Of a stretch of DNA of 64,000 nt, positions 7,041 to 16,636 are shown piece after piece. The notes under the pieces are model-generated. The model searched no databases. It saw only the letters and a list, made by a program, of their open reading frames with translations, and had not been told where the DNA came from. This DNA comes from Henriciella marina DSM 19595 (lineage in GTDB: Bacteria; Pseudomonadota; Alphaproteobacteria; Caulobacterales; Hyphomonadaceae), in assembly GCF_000376805.1 (NCBI RefSeq), contig NZ_AQXT01000002.1:2728001-2792000 (forward strand), in the 5' to 3' direction. A program made the position numbers and the translations under genes. The first letter of the stretch is position 1; each line of letters opens with the position of its first letter.

Positions 7041-8930
7041 CTAACCGCCATTGAAATGGCCATAGATGCGTTCCGCGAGCGACCGGTTGATACCGTCGAC
7101 GTTCTCCAAGTCTGCGAGTTTTGCACGCGAAACGCCTTTTGCCGACCCGAAGTGATGAAGAAGCGCCTTCTTGCGTGATGGGCCGATGCCGTCAATCTCG
7201 TCAAGCGGCGAGGATTTGATGTCGGCGGACCGCTTTGAGCGGTGCGCGCCAATGGCCCAGCGGTGGGCCTCATCGCGCAGCCGCTGCAGGTAATAGAGAA
7301 CCGGCGTATCCGGGGGCAGGGTGAAAGGGGCGCGTCCCGGCCGGAAGAATTTTTCACGGCCCGCATTTCTGTCCGGTCCCTTGGCGATGGACACGAGGGT
7401 GACATCGGACGGCGAGAGGCCGAGCGTTTCCAGCGTTTCGACGGTCGCGGCAAGCTGGCCAAGGCCACCATCGATCAGGACCAGGTCGGGATAGGTTTCC
7501 AGCGCCGAGATTGCGACGCCCTGTTCCTCGGCTTCCTTCAGAAGCCTCTTGAAGCGGCGGCGCATAACTTCGCGCATCATGCCGTAATCGTCGCCCGGCT
7601 CGATCGAGGTGTCCTTGATATTGAACTTGCGGTACTGGCCCTTGATGAAGCCTTCAGGCCCGGCGACGACCATCCCGCCTACAGCATTGGAGCCCTGTAT
7701 GTGACTGTTGTCATAGACTTCGACGCGTTTGGGCGTGCCTGATAGGTCAAAGGCCTTTGCAAGATCCTTGAGGAGGCGCTGCTGGCTGGCGGTCTCTGCG
7801 AGTTTGCGCGATAGCGCCTCGGCGGCGTTGCGGCTTGCCTGGGCGACCAGTTCGCGCTTGTCGCCGCGTTGGGGGGTGCGGATCTCGACCTTGCGGCTGG
7901 ATTTAAGTTCAAGCGCCTCGCCGATCAGTTCTCCCTGGTCCGGGGCCTCATTGGTCAGGATGAGCCTTGGCGGTGGGCGCTTGTCATAGAACTGAACAAG
8001 AAAGGCCGAGAGAATCTCTGGCGCGCTTTCTTCCTTTTCGTGGCGCGGGAAATGGATTGTCGCGCCCCAGTTCTGGCCGGCGCGAATGAAGAAGACCTGC
8101 ACGGCTGACTGGCCGCCCTCCATGGCGATGGCGAAGATGTCTGCCTCTTCGATGCCGTCCGGGTTGATGTCCTGCTGGGCTCGCACGACGGCAAGGGCGC
8201 GGATACGGTCGCGCAGGGAGGCTGCGCGTTCAAATTCCATATTCTCGGCGGCTGTCTCCATGTCGGAGGCAAGATCGGCCTGAAGGTCGGTCGCCTTCCC
8301 TTTCAGGAAGTCGGCGGCCTGGTTGGCGAGTTTGGTGTAGTCTTCCTCGCTGACGAGATCGACGCAGGGCGCAGAACAGCGCTTGATCTGGTGCAGCATG
8401 CAAGGGCGGGTGCGCTGCGAAAAAACGCTATCCTCGCAGGTGCGCAGTAGAAACGCCTTCTGTAGCGTGTCCAGCGTACGGGTCACCGCATTGGCGCTCG
8501 CGAATGGGCCGAAATAGTCGCCGCGATCCTGTTTGGAGCCGCGATATTTCAGGATCTGTGGATAGTCGTGATCGCGGCGGATCAGGATGTAGGGAAAGGA
8601 TTTGTCGTCGCGCAGCAGGATGTTGAAGCGCGGCTTCAGCGACTTGATGAGGCTGGCTTCCAGCAACAGCGCTTCGGTCTCTGTTTCGGTGACAACAAAC
8701 TCCATCCGGGCGGTCAGCGCGATCATTGCCGCAATGCGCTGCGTGTGACCGCCAAGCCGGGAATAGTTCGACACACGCGCCTTCAGATTGCGGGCCTTGC
8801 CGACGTAGAGCACTTCATCCTTGGTGCCGAACATACGGTAGACGCCGGGCTTTGAGGGCAGGCGTTTTATGTTGTCCTTGATGACATCGACGCCGCGCCG
8901 GGCCGGTCTGTTGGAAGAAGTGTCTGACAT
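7041..8930 (-). CDS. uvrC: Excinuclease ABC subunit C
   Basis: The nucleotide-excision-repair endonuclease that makes both incisions around a lesion loaded by UvrA/UvrB. Domain order is GIY-YIG nuclease (GVYRMFG...LYVGKARNLKARV, about residues 28-60), a UvrB-contacting UVR motif (ENMEFERAASLRDRIRAL, about 230-250), the RNase-H-like second nuclease (VEVYDNSHIQGSNAVGGMVV, about 415) and tandem helix-hairpin-helix DNA-binding motifs at the C-terminus. The length (629) is normal. It is co-transcribed with pgsA downstream. Confidence 0.96.
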   Translation of the reverse strand: MSDTSSNRPARRGVDVIKDNIKRLPSKPGVYRMFGTKDEVLYVGKARNLKARVSNYSRLGGHTQRIAAMIALTARMEFVVTETETEALLLEASLIKSLKPRFNILLRDDKSFPYILIRRDHDYPQILKYRGSKQDRGDYFGPFASANAVTRTLDTLQKAFLLRTCEDSVFSQRTRPCMLHQIKRCSAPCVDLVSEEDYTKLANQAADFLKGKATDLQADLASDMETAAENMEFERAASLRDRIRALAVVRAQQDINPDGIEEADIFAIAMEGGQSAVQVFFIRAGQNWGATIHFPRHEKEESAPEILSAFLVQFYDKRPPPRLILTNEAPDQGELIGEALELKSSRKVEIRTPQRGDKRELVAQASRNAAEALSRKLAETASQQRLLKDLAKAFDLSGTPKRVEVYDNSHIQGSNAVGGMVVAGPEGFIKGQYRKFNIKDTSIEPGDDYGMMREVMRRRFKRLLKEAEEQGVAISALETYPDLVLIDGGLGQLAATVETLETLGLSPSDVTLVSIAKGPDRNAGREKFFRPGRAPFTLPPDTPVLYYLQRLRDEAHRWAIGAHRSKRSADIKSSPLDEIDGIGPSRKKALLHHFGSAKGVSRAKLADLENVDGINRSLAERIYGHFNGG

Positions 8931-8946
8931 GCTGTGCCTAACCTAA

Positions 8947-10341
<1,395 letters not shown>

Positions 10342-10355
10342 GCGCCCCCTATCAC

Positions 10356-10388
10356 GCCTCAGCCATTGGAAAGTTCTATGGCTGGGGC
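10356..10388 (+). terminator. Hairpin after the aminotransferase gene
   Basis: GCCTCAGCCAT and ATGGCTGGGGC form an 11-bp stem with one G-U pair and an 11-nt loop, 14 nt past the stop codon. No T-run follows, so it may act as an RNA 3'-end stabiliser or a weak terminator. Confidence 0.4.
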
Positions 10389-10481
10389 GTCTAAATCCGA
10401 TTTGTTTGCTCGCCTGCCCGTTCCCATTTTAGTACCATCAGCAATCACTAAAGACGTTGAGACACGTCGGGAGGTATCGGA

Positions 10482-10928
10482 ATGAGTAATACAGATAGAA
10501 AAGCATCGGTCGAAGCGCTTCGTAATGCGCTGGGTGAAACCTATGCGCTGTACTTTAAAACGCATGGCTATCACTGGAACGTGACGGGACCGCGCTTCAA
10601 ATCTCTGCACGAGCTTTTCATGCAGCAATACACTGAGCTCTGGACGGCGCTTGATGAGCTTGCGGAGCGGCTAAGATCACTCGGCCAGTTTGCGCCCGGT
10701 TCCACTGATGAGATGCTGTCCACTGCCACGATCAAGCCAGATAATGGCGTTCCGGACTCTGAGGACATGATCAACAATCTTGTTCGCGGCCATGAAACGG
10801 TCGCGGAAGTTGCGCGAGCTGGCGTAGAAGCCGCCGAATCCAGCGGAGATATCGTAACGGCGGACTTGCTGACCCAGAGAGCGGCAATTTCCGAGAAGGC
10901 CGCCTGGATGCTGCGCGCCAGCGTCTAG
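10482..10928 (+). CDS. dps: Dps-family ferritin-like DNA-protection protein
   Basis: A 148-residue four-helix mini-ferritin that oxidises and stores iron with hydrogen peroxide and shields DNA in starvation. The inter-subunit ferroxidase ligands are visible in KTHGYHWNVTGPRF (His about 28 and 32) and LHELFMQQYTELWTALDELAE. The start has a strong GGGAGG 7 nt upstream. It is monocistronic. On the opposite strand downstream is the candidate small RNA terminator. Confidence 0.93.
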   Translation: MSNTDRKASVEALRNALGETYALYFKTHGYHWNVTGPRFKSLHELFMQQYTELWTALDELAERLRSLGQFAPGSTDEMLSTATIKPDNGVPDSEDMINNLVRGHETVAEVARAGVEAAESSGDIVTADLLTQRAAISEKAAWMLRASV

Positions 10929-10955
10929 CAGGCGACAGCGTTCATTTTTCAAGTC

Positions 10956-10991
10956 AAAAAAAAGCCCGGCAGCGAGTGATCGCGCCGGGCT
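10956..10991 (-). terminator. Intrinsic terminator of the leftward small RNA
   Basis: On the minus strand AGCCCGGC (10991-10984) pairs with GCCGGGCT (10970-10963), extended by an inner CGC/GCG, and is followed by a run of Us (the A-tract at 10956-10963). It reads leftward only. It lies about 160 nt beyond the LysR stop codon, so it more likely ends an independent short transcript. Confidence 0.85.
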
Positions 10992-11062
10992 CTAAGTATC
11001 GGTTCCTACTTGGAGGGAGGAAACGCACAATCGGAGGAGATTGGGCTGAAGCCGGAACCAAG
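10956..11062 (-). ncRNA. Candidate small RNA, about 105 nt, with UCCUCC loop and CCUCCCUCC strand
   Basis: Non-coding stretch between dps and the LysR gene. On the minus strand, GGUUCC (11059-11054) pairs with GGAACC (11006-11001) to close a multibranch containing GGC-UUCA-GCC and CAAUC-UCCUCC-GAUUG (11043-11028). A single-stranded GUUUCCUCCCUCC follows, and outside it lies the 10956-10991 terminator. Two separate anti-Shine-Dalgarno sequences are thus exposed. The GCGUUUCCUCCCU motif is identical to that in the small RNA at 1250-1335. No clear promoter was found, so the 5' end is a guess based on the closing stem. Confidence 0.6.
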
Positions 11063-11148
11063 GCATGCGCGACAGCTAGTTGCTGCACATGCGAAAGAAA
11101 ACACACGTTTCAGTATTGAAGACATGCATTTGTGCATGTGTCTTAGGC

Positions 11149-12063
11149 TTAGCTTACGCGAAGTTGCGGATTGTCGCGCTTGATCGCCTCGACCTCGGCG
11201 GTCAGGAAGTCGCGGAACACAGCGATTCGCTTCGAGCGTTTGAGGTCGCTTGGATAGATAAAGAAAAGATCGAAGGTCGGACCCGTATGCTCTGGCAGTA
11301 CCCGGACGAGCTTGGGCACGGCGCTCGCCATATAGTCTGGCAGGTCGGCAATCCCGATTCCGGCTTCGACCGCGCGCAGCATGGCCGGGACATTCCGCAC
11401 CTGCAGCGTTGCCTTGCGCGGCAGCGTGTCATCTCGCCCGACCCGCTGGGCCCAGCTCATCGCGTCGAGCGGCGTATTCTCGGTGCCGTAGCCGATGATG
11501 CGGTGATTATCGAGGTCCTGCGGTGTGCGCGGCGTGCCGTGTGATTTGAGGTATTCCGGCGACGCGTAGAGATTGGTGGCGACCGTGCCGAGCTTGCGCT
11601 GAATGAGGTCCGACTTGTCGGCCGCCCACAGCCGGATGGCGCATTCGGCCTCCAGCTTCAGAAGATCATAGGTCTCGCCATCATCAAGGCGCAGGTCGAT
11701 CCGCATGCCGGGATTTGAGCCGAGAAAGTTGCCGAGGCGCGGCACGAGCCAGGTCGATCCGAAGGCGACGGGCGCTGTCACAACCAGGTCCCCCTGCGCC
11801 ACATCCTGCTGGTCGCGAAGCGCCGCATTGGCTGTCTGGGCCGCAGACGCCATGTCCATGGTGGAGCGATGAAGCGTATGGCCTGAGTCCGTGAGGACCA
11901 GCCCGCGCGCATGCCGCTGAAAGAGCGAGACACCGAGCTGTTCCTCAAGCGCAGAGATCTGGCGCGAGACAGCCGACTGCGAAATGCCGAGGCGTTCGCC
12001 CGCGGCTGTCAGGCTGCCAGCTTCTGCTGCAGCGTGGAAAGATTTGAGCTTATCCCAGTCCAT
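11149..12063 (-). CDS. LysR-family transcriptional regulator
   Basis: A 304-residue LTTR. The N-terminal winged helix MDWDKLKSFHAAAEAGSLTA then GISQSAVSRQISALEEQLG is followed by FQRHARGLVLT and a periplasmic-binding-protein-like effector domain. The opening MDWDKL(K/R)xFHAxAEAGS is a widespread alphaproteobacterial subgroup. The ATG at 12063 was chosen because the HTH begins there. The frame runs back to 12120 but adds only non-conserved residues. No divergent metabolic gene indicates a ligand. A hairpin, AGACATGCA/TGCATGTGTCT (11120-11143), lies just past its stop. Confidence 0.88.
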   Translation of the reverse strand: MDWDKLKSFHAAAEAGSLTAAGERLGISQSAVSRQISALEEQLGVSLFQRHARGLVLTDSGHTLHRSTMDMASAAQTANAALRDQQDVAQGDLVVTAPVAFGSTWLVPRLGNFLGSNPGMRIDLRLDDGETYDLLKLEAECAIRLWAADKSDLIQRKLGTVATNLYASPEYLKSHGTPRTPQDLDNHRIIGYGTENTPLDAMSWAQRVGRDDTLPRKATLQVRNVPAMLRAVEAGIGIADLPDYMASAVPKLVRVLPEHTGPTFDLFFIYPSDLKRSKRIAVFRDFLTAEVEAIKRDNPQLRVS

Positions 12064-12138
12064 CAGGTCTTTTGGATGACACGTGCACTGTCGTGAGGGC
12101 AAGCGTATTGTGTGCTGCATATGCGAACGGCAGAGGGG

Positions 12139-12756
12139 TTACTGACTAACCCACAAAATGCGTGCGATCCAGCTGATTTGTGACGGTTTCAGCGTCCGTA
12201 CCGGATGGTCTGGATTGAGGGATATGAGCTCAACCTGGGTCTCTGTCTGGCGGCCGAGCACCTTGGCCATCACCTCGCCATCCTGCGTCTTCGCGACGAC
12301 CCGGTCACCTTTTCGAACCTGTGCGCCCGGGGACACGACGATACGGTCTCCCTCGCGATAGGCTGGCTCCATACTGTCGCCGGTAATCTCGAGCGCATAG
12401 ACAGGCTCGCCGCCAAGGCCGGGGAAGCGAACCTCATCCCAGCCGCCGCCGATCGGGAATCCGCCATCATCGAAAAAGCCGTCAGCGCCAGCCTGCGCAA
12501 GGCCGATCAGGGGCGCTGTCGCCCCTCGGCGCCCTTCGATAAGCGCAGCGAAATCATCCATCCCGGCCCCGACGGCATCGAGCGCGCGGGAGATGCTTTC
12601 GGTCGATGGCCAGCGCGGGCGGCCATCGCGGGCCTGTCGTTTGGACGGGTTGAAACTGGTCGGGTCGAGACCGGCCTGACGGGCAAGGCCCGAGGCGCTG
12701 AGACCGTTCTTCTCAGCCAGAAGATCAATGCCTTTCCAGACGTCGCCGTGGCGCAT
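12139..12756 (-). CDS. LexA/CI-like repressor with S24 peptidase domain
   Basis: A 205-residue regulator. An N-terminal XRE-type helix-turn-helix (LAEKNGLSASGLARQAGLDP) is followed by a C-terminal S24 domain with the autoproteolysis serine in EITGDSMEPAYREGDRIVV and the general-base lysine in RVVAKTQDGEVMAKVL. Such proteins act as repressors that can be inactivated by RecA-promoted self-cleavage, although no Ala-Gly cleavage site is obvious here. The ATG at 12756 was chosen; the longer frame to 13113 is antisense to DUF952. A near-palindrome at 12784-12800 in its upstream region is a candidate operator. Confidence 0.82.
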   Translation of the reverse strand: MRHGDVWKGIDLLAEKNGLSASGLARQAGLDPTSFNPSKRQARDGRPRWPSTESISRALDAVGAGMDDFAALIEGRRGATAPLIGLAQAGADGFFDDGGFPIGGGWDEVRFPGLGGEPVYALEITGDSMEPAYREGDRIVVSPGAQVRKGDRVVAKTQDGEVMAKVLGRQTETQVELISLNPDHPVRTLKPSQISWIARILWVSQ

Positions 12757-12783
12757 GATCCTTGGTCTCCATAATCTCTGCAA

Positions 12784-12800
12784 TTTCCTATCATGGGAAA
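12784..12800. promoter_or_regulatory. 17-bp near-perfect palindrome, candidate operator
   Basis: TTTCCTATCATGGGAAA has 8-nt arms with a single mismatched pair around a central C. It lies 28 nt before the S24 repressor start and 47 nt before the divergent DUF952-pyrD start, a classic position for autoregulation. Binding is inferred. Confidence 0.45.
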
Positions 12801-12846
12801 ATAAACCTAGCAAGTCTGATGCTTTTCCGGCCGGACCAAAGCCTGT

Positions 12847-13209
12847 ATGAACGCCCGCATGATGCTCGATACACCTGTCTATAAAATCCTCAGCGCCCAG
12901 GATGATGAGCGCGCCCGAAAGCTCGGTCATAGTGATACCGACCTCGATGCGCGCGATGGCTATGTCCACCTTTCGTCGAAAGACCAGGTCGCAGAGACCC
13001 TGCGGCTCCACTATGCGGGCCAGCACGGCGTACGCCTTTATGAATTCTCGGCGGAAAAGCTTGGCGGCGATGTGAAATGGGAGGAATCGCGCGGCGGTGA
13101 TCTCTTCCCGCACCTCTATGGCACGCTGCGGCTTTCAGCGGCGCAGCGCCAGTGGACGCTGGAAACGAGCGATCAGGGAAGCCCCGTCCTGCCAGAGGAG
13201 CTGCGCTGA
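12847..13209 (+). CDS. DUF952 domain-containing protein
   Basis: A 120-residue cytosolic protein with the DUF952 pattern: YKILS near the N-terminus, DARDGYVHLSSKDQVAETLRLHY in the middle, then WEESRGGDLFPHLYGTLRL. The biochemical function of the family is unknown. It ends 1 nt before the pyrD start, so the two are co-translated. The start is uncertain: ATG codons at 12847, 12859 and 12862 all lack a good ribosome site. Confidence 0.85.
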   Translation: MNARMMLDTPVYKILSAQDDERARKLGHSDTDLDARDGYVHLSSKDQVAETLRLHYAGQHGVRLYEFSAEKLGGDVKWEESRGGDLFPHLYGTLRLSAAQRQWTLETSDQGSPVLPEELR

Positions 13210-13210
13210 C

Positions 13211-14299
13211 ATGGCCCTCGCGAAGATCGGCACACGCGTTTTTCGGACCATGCCGCCCGAAGCGGCGCACAATGCGACAATCAGGGTGCTGAAGACCGGG
13301 ATCGGTCTGCCGCGGATCGATCCGAAACGCTGGAATACATCCGTCACCTTGCCGAATGCGGGGCTCCGCCTTGCCAATCCGGTCGGGCTGGCGGCGGGCT
13401 TCGACAAGAATGCTGAAGTGTTTACCGCCATGTCGCGGTTCGGTTTCGGCTTTGTTGAATGCGGAACGGTGACGCCGCGCCCACAGGCGGGCAACGCCAA
13501 ACCGCGCCTCTTCAGGCTGAGCGAGGACCGTGCTGTCATCAATCGTATGGGCTTCAATAATGAAGGTCTTGAGGCGTTCACCGCGCGGCTGCGTAACAGC
13601 GCACGGTCGGCCTCTCCGGTTGGTGCAAATGTCGGCGCTAACAAGGACAGCGAGGACCGGGTTGGCGACTATGAGACCGGTATCGAAGCGGTTTACCCGC
13701 ACGCGCAATATATCACGATCAACATATCATCGCCCAACACGCCGGGACTGCGCGGTCTTCAGGACAAGGGCGCGCTGGAAGAGCTTCTCACCCGCTGCGG
13801 CGAGGCGATGGACCGGGCGCATGAGGCGACAGCAACCGAAGGAAAGGGCCGCAAACCGGCATTCCTGAAGGTCGCACCAGATCTCGATGACAGGGCGATC
13901 CACGATATTATCGCGGTTGTGCGGGGGTCGGGGAGCTGGCTCTCAGGCCTCATCATCTCGAACACGACGCTGGAGCGGCCTGACACGCTGCAAAGTGAAC
14001 ATAAATCAGAAACCGGTGGGCTTTCGGGTGCGCCGCTTTTCGACCTGTCGACAGAGGTGCTGCGCGTCTTTTCCCGTGAGCTGAAGGGTGAGTTCGATCT
14101 CATTGGCGCAGGCGGCATTGCGAGCGGCGCCGACGCCTACGCAAAGATCCGCGCAGGCGCCCACGCGGTCCAGCTCTATTCAGCGCTCGTCTATCACGGG
14201 CCGGGCCTCGTCGCAGAGATCAACCGTGACCTTGCCGAACGGCTCTATGCTGACGGCTTTACGTCTGTTGAGCAGGCTGTCGGGGCTGACTTTCGCTGA
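13211..14299 (+). CDS. pyrD: Dihydroorotate dehydrogenase (quinone), class 2
   Basis: A membrane-associated FMN enzyme oxidising dihydroorotate to orotate with ubiquinone in pyrimidine synthesis. Features are NPVGLAAGFDKNAE, FGFVECGTVTPRPQ, NRMGFNNEG, the catalytic-serine segment ITINISSPNTPGLRGLQ, and the FMN phosphate loop DLIGAGGIASGADA. The N-terminal extension before NPVGLAAG marks class 2. The length (362) is normal. The ATG at 13211 follows the DUF952 stop directly. The 3' end overlaps the convergent MATE gene by 41 nt. Confidence 0.95.
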   Translation: MALAKIGTRVFRTMPPEAAHNATIRVLKTGIGLPRIDPKRWNTSVTLPNAGLRLANPVGLAAGFDKNAEVFTAMSRFGFGFVECGTVTPRPQAGNAKPRLFRLSEDRAVINRMGFNNEGLEAFTARLRNSARSASPVGANVGANKDSEDRVGDYETGIEAVYPHAQYITINISSPNTPGLRGLQDKGALEELLTRCGEAMDRAHEATATEGKGRKPAFLKVAPDLDDRAIHDIIAVVRGSGSWLSGLIISNTTLERPDTLQSEHKSETGGLSGAPLFDLSTEVLRVFSRELKGEFDLIGAGGIASGADAYAKIRAGAHAVQLYSALVYHGPGLVAEINRDLAERLYADGFTSVEQAVGADFR

Positions 14300-15587
14300 T
14301 CTTTCTGATCATCGATGGCAGGTAGACACCGAGCGCGCCTGCCCGCCAGACATACATGGTGAGGAAGGCGATCCAGACGCCTGAATTGCCGAACTGGTCT
14401 TTCAGAAGCACGTCAGCGCCAACATATAGCACTGCCGCCACAACGCCTGCATTGCGAAGGGCCTTGCCCTGCGTCGCGCCAAGGAAAAAGCCATCAAGCT
14501 GCCAGCAGGCGAGCCCGATGATCGGGACGGCGGCGCAGTATGGCAGATAGGTGAGCGCCACAGCGCGGGCTTCGTCGTCGGCAACGAAATTCTGGATCAG
14601 CCATCCACCGCCGACGAAATAGGCGATGCTGATCAGCGCGGCAAAACCGAGCGCGATCTCGCTCGTCAGCCGCATCGCCCGCATCAGACGGGCCCGGCTG
14701 CGCGCGCCATAGGCCTCACCGATCTCCTTTTCGGCGACGAAGGCAAACCCATCCAGCACGAAGGCTGAGACTGACACGAACTGCAGCAGCACCTCATTTC
14801 CGGCCAGGGTGGCCGTGCCGAGGCTCGCGCCGGAATTGACGAACCAGGCAAAGCTGAAAAGCAGCGCCAGCGTTCGGATCAGGATGTCGCGATTGGCATT
14901 GATCAGCGCGGCCAGCATCTCGCGGTCCAGCAGCGTGCCAGACCGGGTGAAGCCCTTGCGCACGATGACGAGGCCGAATGCGAGGGCCACCCATTCGGCG
15001 ATCGCCGTGCCTGCGCCAATTCCCGCAGGGCCCCAGCCAAGGCCTGCGACAAACCAGATATCCAGCGCGGCATTGGTGCCGTTCATCACGATCTGAAAGG
15101 CGAGAAGCTGGCCTGTGCGGCCTGTGCCCAGCAACCAGCCCGTAATGCCATAGCCCATCAGTACGGCTGGCGCGCCCCAGACCCGTGCAGTGAAATAGTC
15201 GCGCGCCAGAGATTTGACTTCGCTGCCAGCTTCAAACGGGCGAAAAACAACAAGCTGGATAAGCGGCGAAAGGATCAGGATCGCGAGCCCGAGCGCGCCG
15301 CCCAGCAGGAGCGCGCGTTGAAGCACCGTCTGGACTTCCAGCCGGTCACCGCTGCCATTGGCCTGCGCCGTCAGACCTGTCGTCGACATGCGCAGGAAGC
15401 CAAACGCCCAGTAGAGGAAGTTCATCACCACGGCGGCAACACCGACAGCGCCAAGGTCGAATTTGGTGCCATAGAGCCCCATCACGGCCGTATCGACGAT
15501 GCCCGTTGAGGCCGTCGCTGCCTGCGCCAGCATGACAGGCACGGCCAGGGACAGAACTTTCGAACGGGTGAGCTGCGCGTCGGACAT
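14259..15587 (-). CDS. MATE-family efflux transporter (DinF-like)
   Basis: A 442-residue, twelve-helix multidrug/toxin exporter of the MATE (MatE) family, driven by a Na or proton gradient. The two-fold MatE repeat is visible (VMLAQAATASTGIVDTAVMG near the N-terminus and an equivalent stretch in the second half). The branch resembles DinF, which in other bacteria is linked to damage responses. The start is the ATG at 15587. The substrate is unknown. Confidence 0.88.
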   Translation of the reverse strand: MSDAQLTRSKVLSLAVPVMLAQAATASTGIVDTAVMGLYGTKFDLGAVGVAAVVMNFLYWAFGFLRMSTTGLTAQANGSGDRLEVQTVLQRALLLGGALGLAILILSPLIQLVVFRPFEAGSEVKSLARDYFTARVWGAPAVLMGYGITGWLLGTGRTGQLLAFQIVMNGTNAALDIWFVAGLGWGPAGIGAGTAIAEWVALAFGLVIVRKGFTRSGTLLDREMLAALINANRDILIRTLALLFSFAWFVNSGASLGTATLAGNEVLLQFVSVSAFVLDGFAFVAEKEIGEAYGARSRARLMRAMRLTSEIALGFAALISIAYFVGGGWLIQNFVADDEARAVALTYLPYCAAVPIIGLACWQLDGFFLGATQGKALRNAGVVAAVLYVGADVLLKDQFGNSGVWIAFLTMYVWRAGALGVYLPSMIRKISESQPRQPAQQT

Positions 15588-15651
15588 GAGAGCGGCTTAT
15601 GGCGCGGGTCCCAGCTTGACAATTGCCGCTCTGCCGACATCTCAGGCCTCT

Positions 15652-16581
15652 ATGGCGCTGCCGATTGTTCATCACCCAGACTATGACGCCGAGAGCGTGC
15701 CGGACGGTCACCGCTTCCCAATGCGCAAATACTCGCTTCTGGCTGAGCTGCTGCGTGATCGCGGTGAGCGCTTTGCCGTGCCGGCCCATGCGCCTGAGCG
15801 CTGGCTGCATCTGGCGCACGACCCGGCCTATGTCACGGCGGTCCTCACCTCATCGGTCGATGCGAAGACCGCGCGCCGGATCGGGTTTGAGATGACGCCT
15901 GCGATTGCGGCGCGGACGCGGGCATCTGTCGGCGGGACGTGTCTGGCCGCCCGGCTGGCAGTCCAGCATGGCGCAGCGGTCAATCTTGCGGGTGGCAGTC
16001 ACCATGCGAGCTATGAAGGCGGGGCGGGGTTCTGCGTTTTCAATGATGTGGCGGTTGCCGCACGTGTCGCGCTGGAAGAGGGGCTTTGCCGCAAGGTGGC
16101 GGTGATCGACTGCGATGTGCATCATGGCGACGGGACGGCCCTGATCTTCAAGGGCGACCCAAATGTCTTCACCGCGTCGCTTCACTGCGAGCAGAACTGG
16201 CCGCGCGAGAAGCCGCCCTCCGACCTCGATCTCGGTCTGGCCAAGGGGGCGGGCGATAATGACTATCTAGCTGCGCTGGATGGTTTCATCGCCGATTTGT
16301 TCGCGCAGGCCGCCCCCGATCTTGTCTTCTACAATGCCGGCGTCGATCCGCATGAAAGCGACCGGCTGGGCCTTCTCAGCCTGACCGATGACGGTCTTCG
16401 CGAACGCGACAGACGTGTGGCAGAGGCTTGCGCCTCACGAGGCATTCCGGTCGTCGGCGTGCTTGGCGGCGGGTATGAGAAGGACGCGTCTGCGGTGGCC
16501 CGCCGGCACAGTTTCATGGTCGATGCACTGGCAGCTGCCGCTGCGCCCCGCGCGACCTACGCCTTGTCTTCGCCTCATTGA
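15652..16581 (+). CDS. Histone-deacetylase-family hydrolase
   Basis: A 309-residue arginase/deacetylase-fold Zn enzyme of the acetoin-utilisation/HDAC superfamily. It has the active-site segments GGSHHASYEGGAGFCVFNDV, IDCDVHHGDGTA (Zn ligands Asp and His), ASLHCEQNWP, YNAGVDPHESDRLG (third Zn ligand) and GVLGGGYEKD. Bacterial members deacylate polyamines or lysine. The substrate here is open. The ATG at 15652 fits the domain start but has a poor ribosome site. Confidence 0.88.
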   Translation: MALPIVHHPDYDAESVPDGHRFPMRKYSLLAELLRDRGERFAVPAHAPERWLHLAHDPAYVTAVLTSSVDAKTARRIGFEMTPAIAARTRASVGGTCLAARLAVQHGAAVNLAGGSHHASYEGGAGFCVFNDVAVAARVALEEGLCRKVAVIDCDVHHGDGTALIFKGDPNVFTASLHCEQNWPREKPPSDLDLGLAKGAGDNDYLAALDGFIADLFAQAAPDLVFYNAGVDPHESDRLGLLSLTDDGLRERDRRVAEACASRGIPVVGVLGGGYEKDASAVARRHSFMVDALAAAAAPRATYALSSPH

Positions 16582-16584
16582 TCC

Positions 16585-16599
16585 TTAACGGTATTTTAA
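16585..16599. promoter_or_regulatory. CtrA box (TTAA-N7-TTAA)
   Basis: TTAACGGTATTTTAA is an exact match to the CtrA consensus. It begins 4 nt after the preceding stop codon and ends 37 nt before the start of the membrane-protein/VWA operon, a normal activator or repressor position. CtrA control is inferred from the match. Confidence 0.65.
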
Positions 16600-16636
16600 C
16601 CCGACTTGGACCGACAAAAGATGGAGCGCCTGCTAC

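Noticed and set aside
12757..13113. N-terminal extension of the S24 repressor frame
   Set aside because: It is antisense to the DUF952 gene and adds no conserved residues. The HTH domain begins just after the ATG at 12756.
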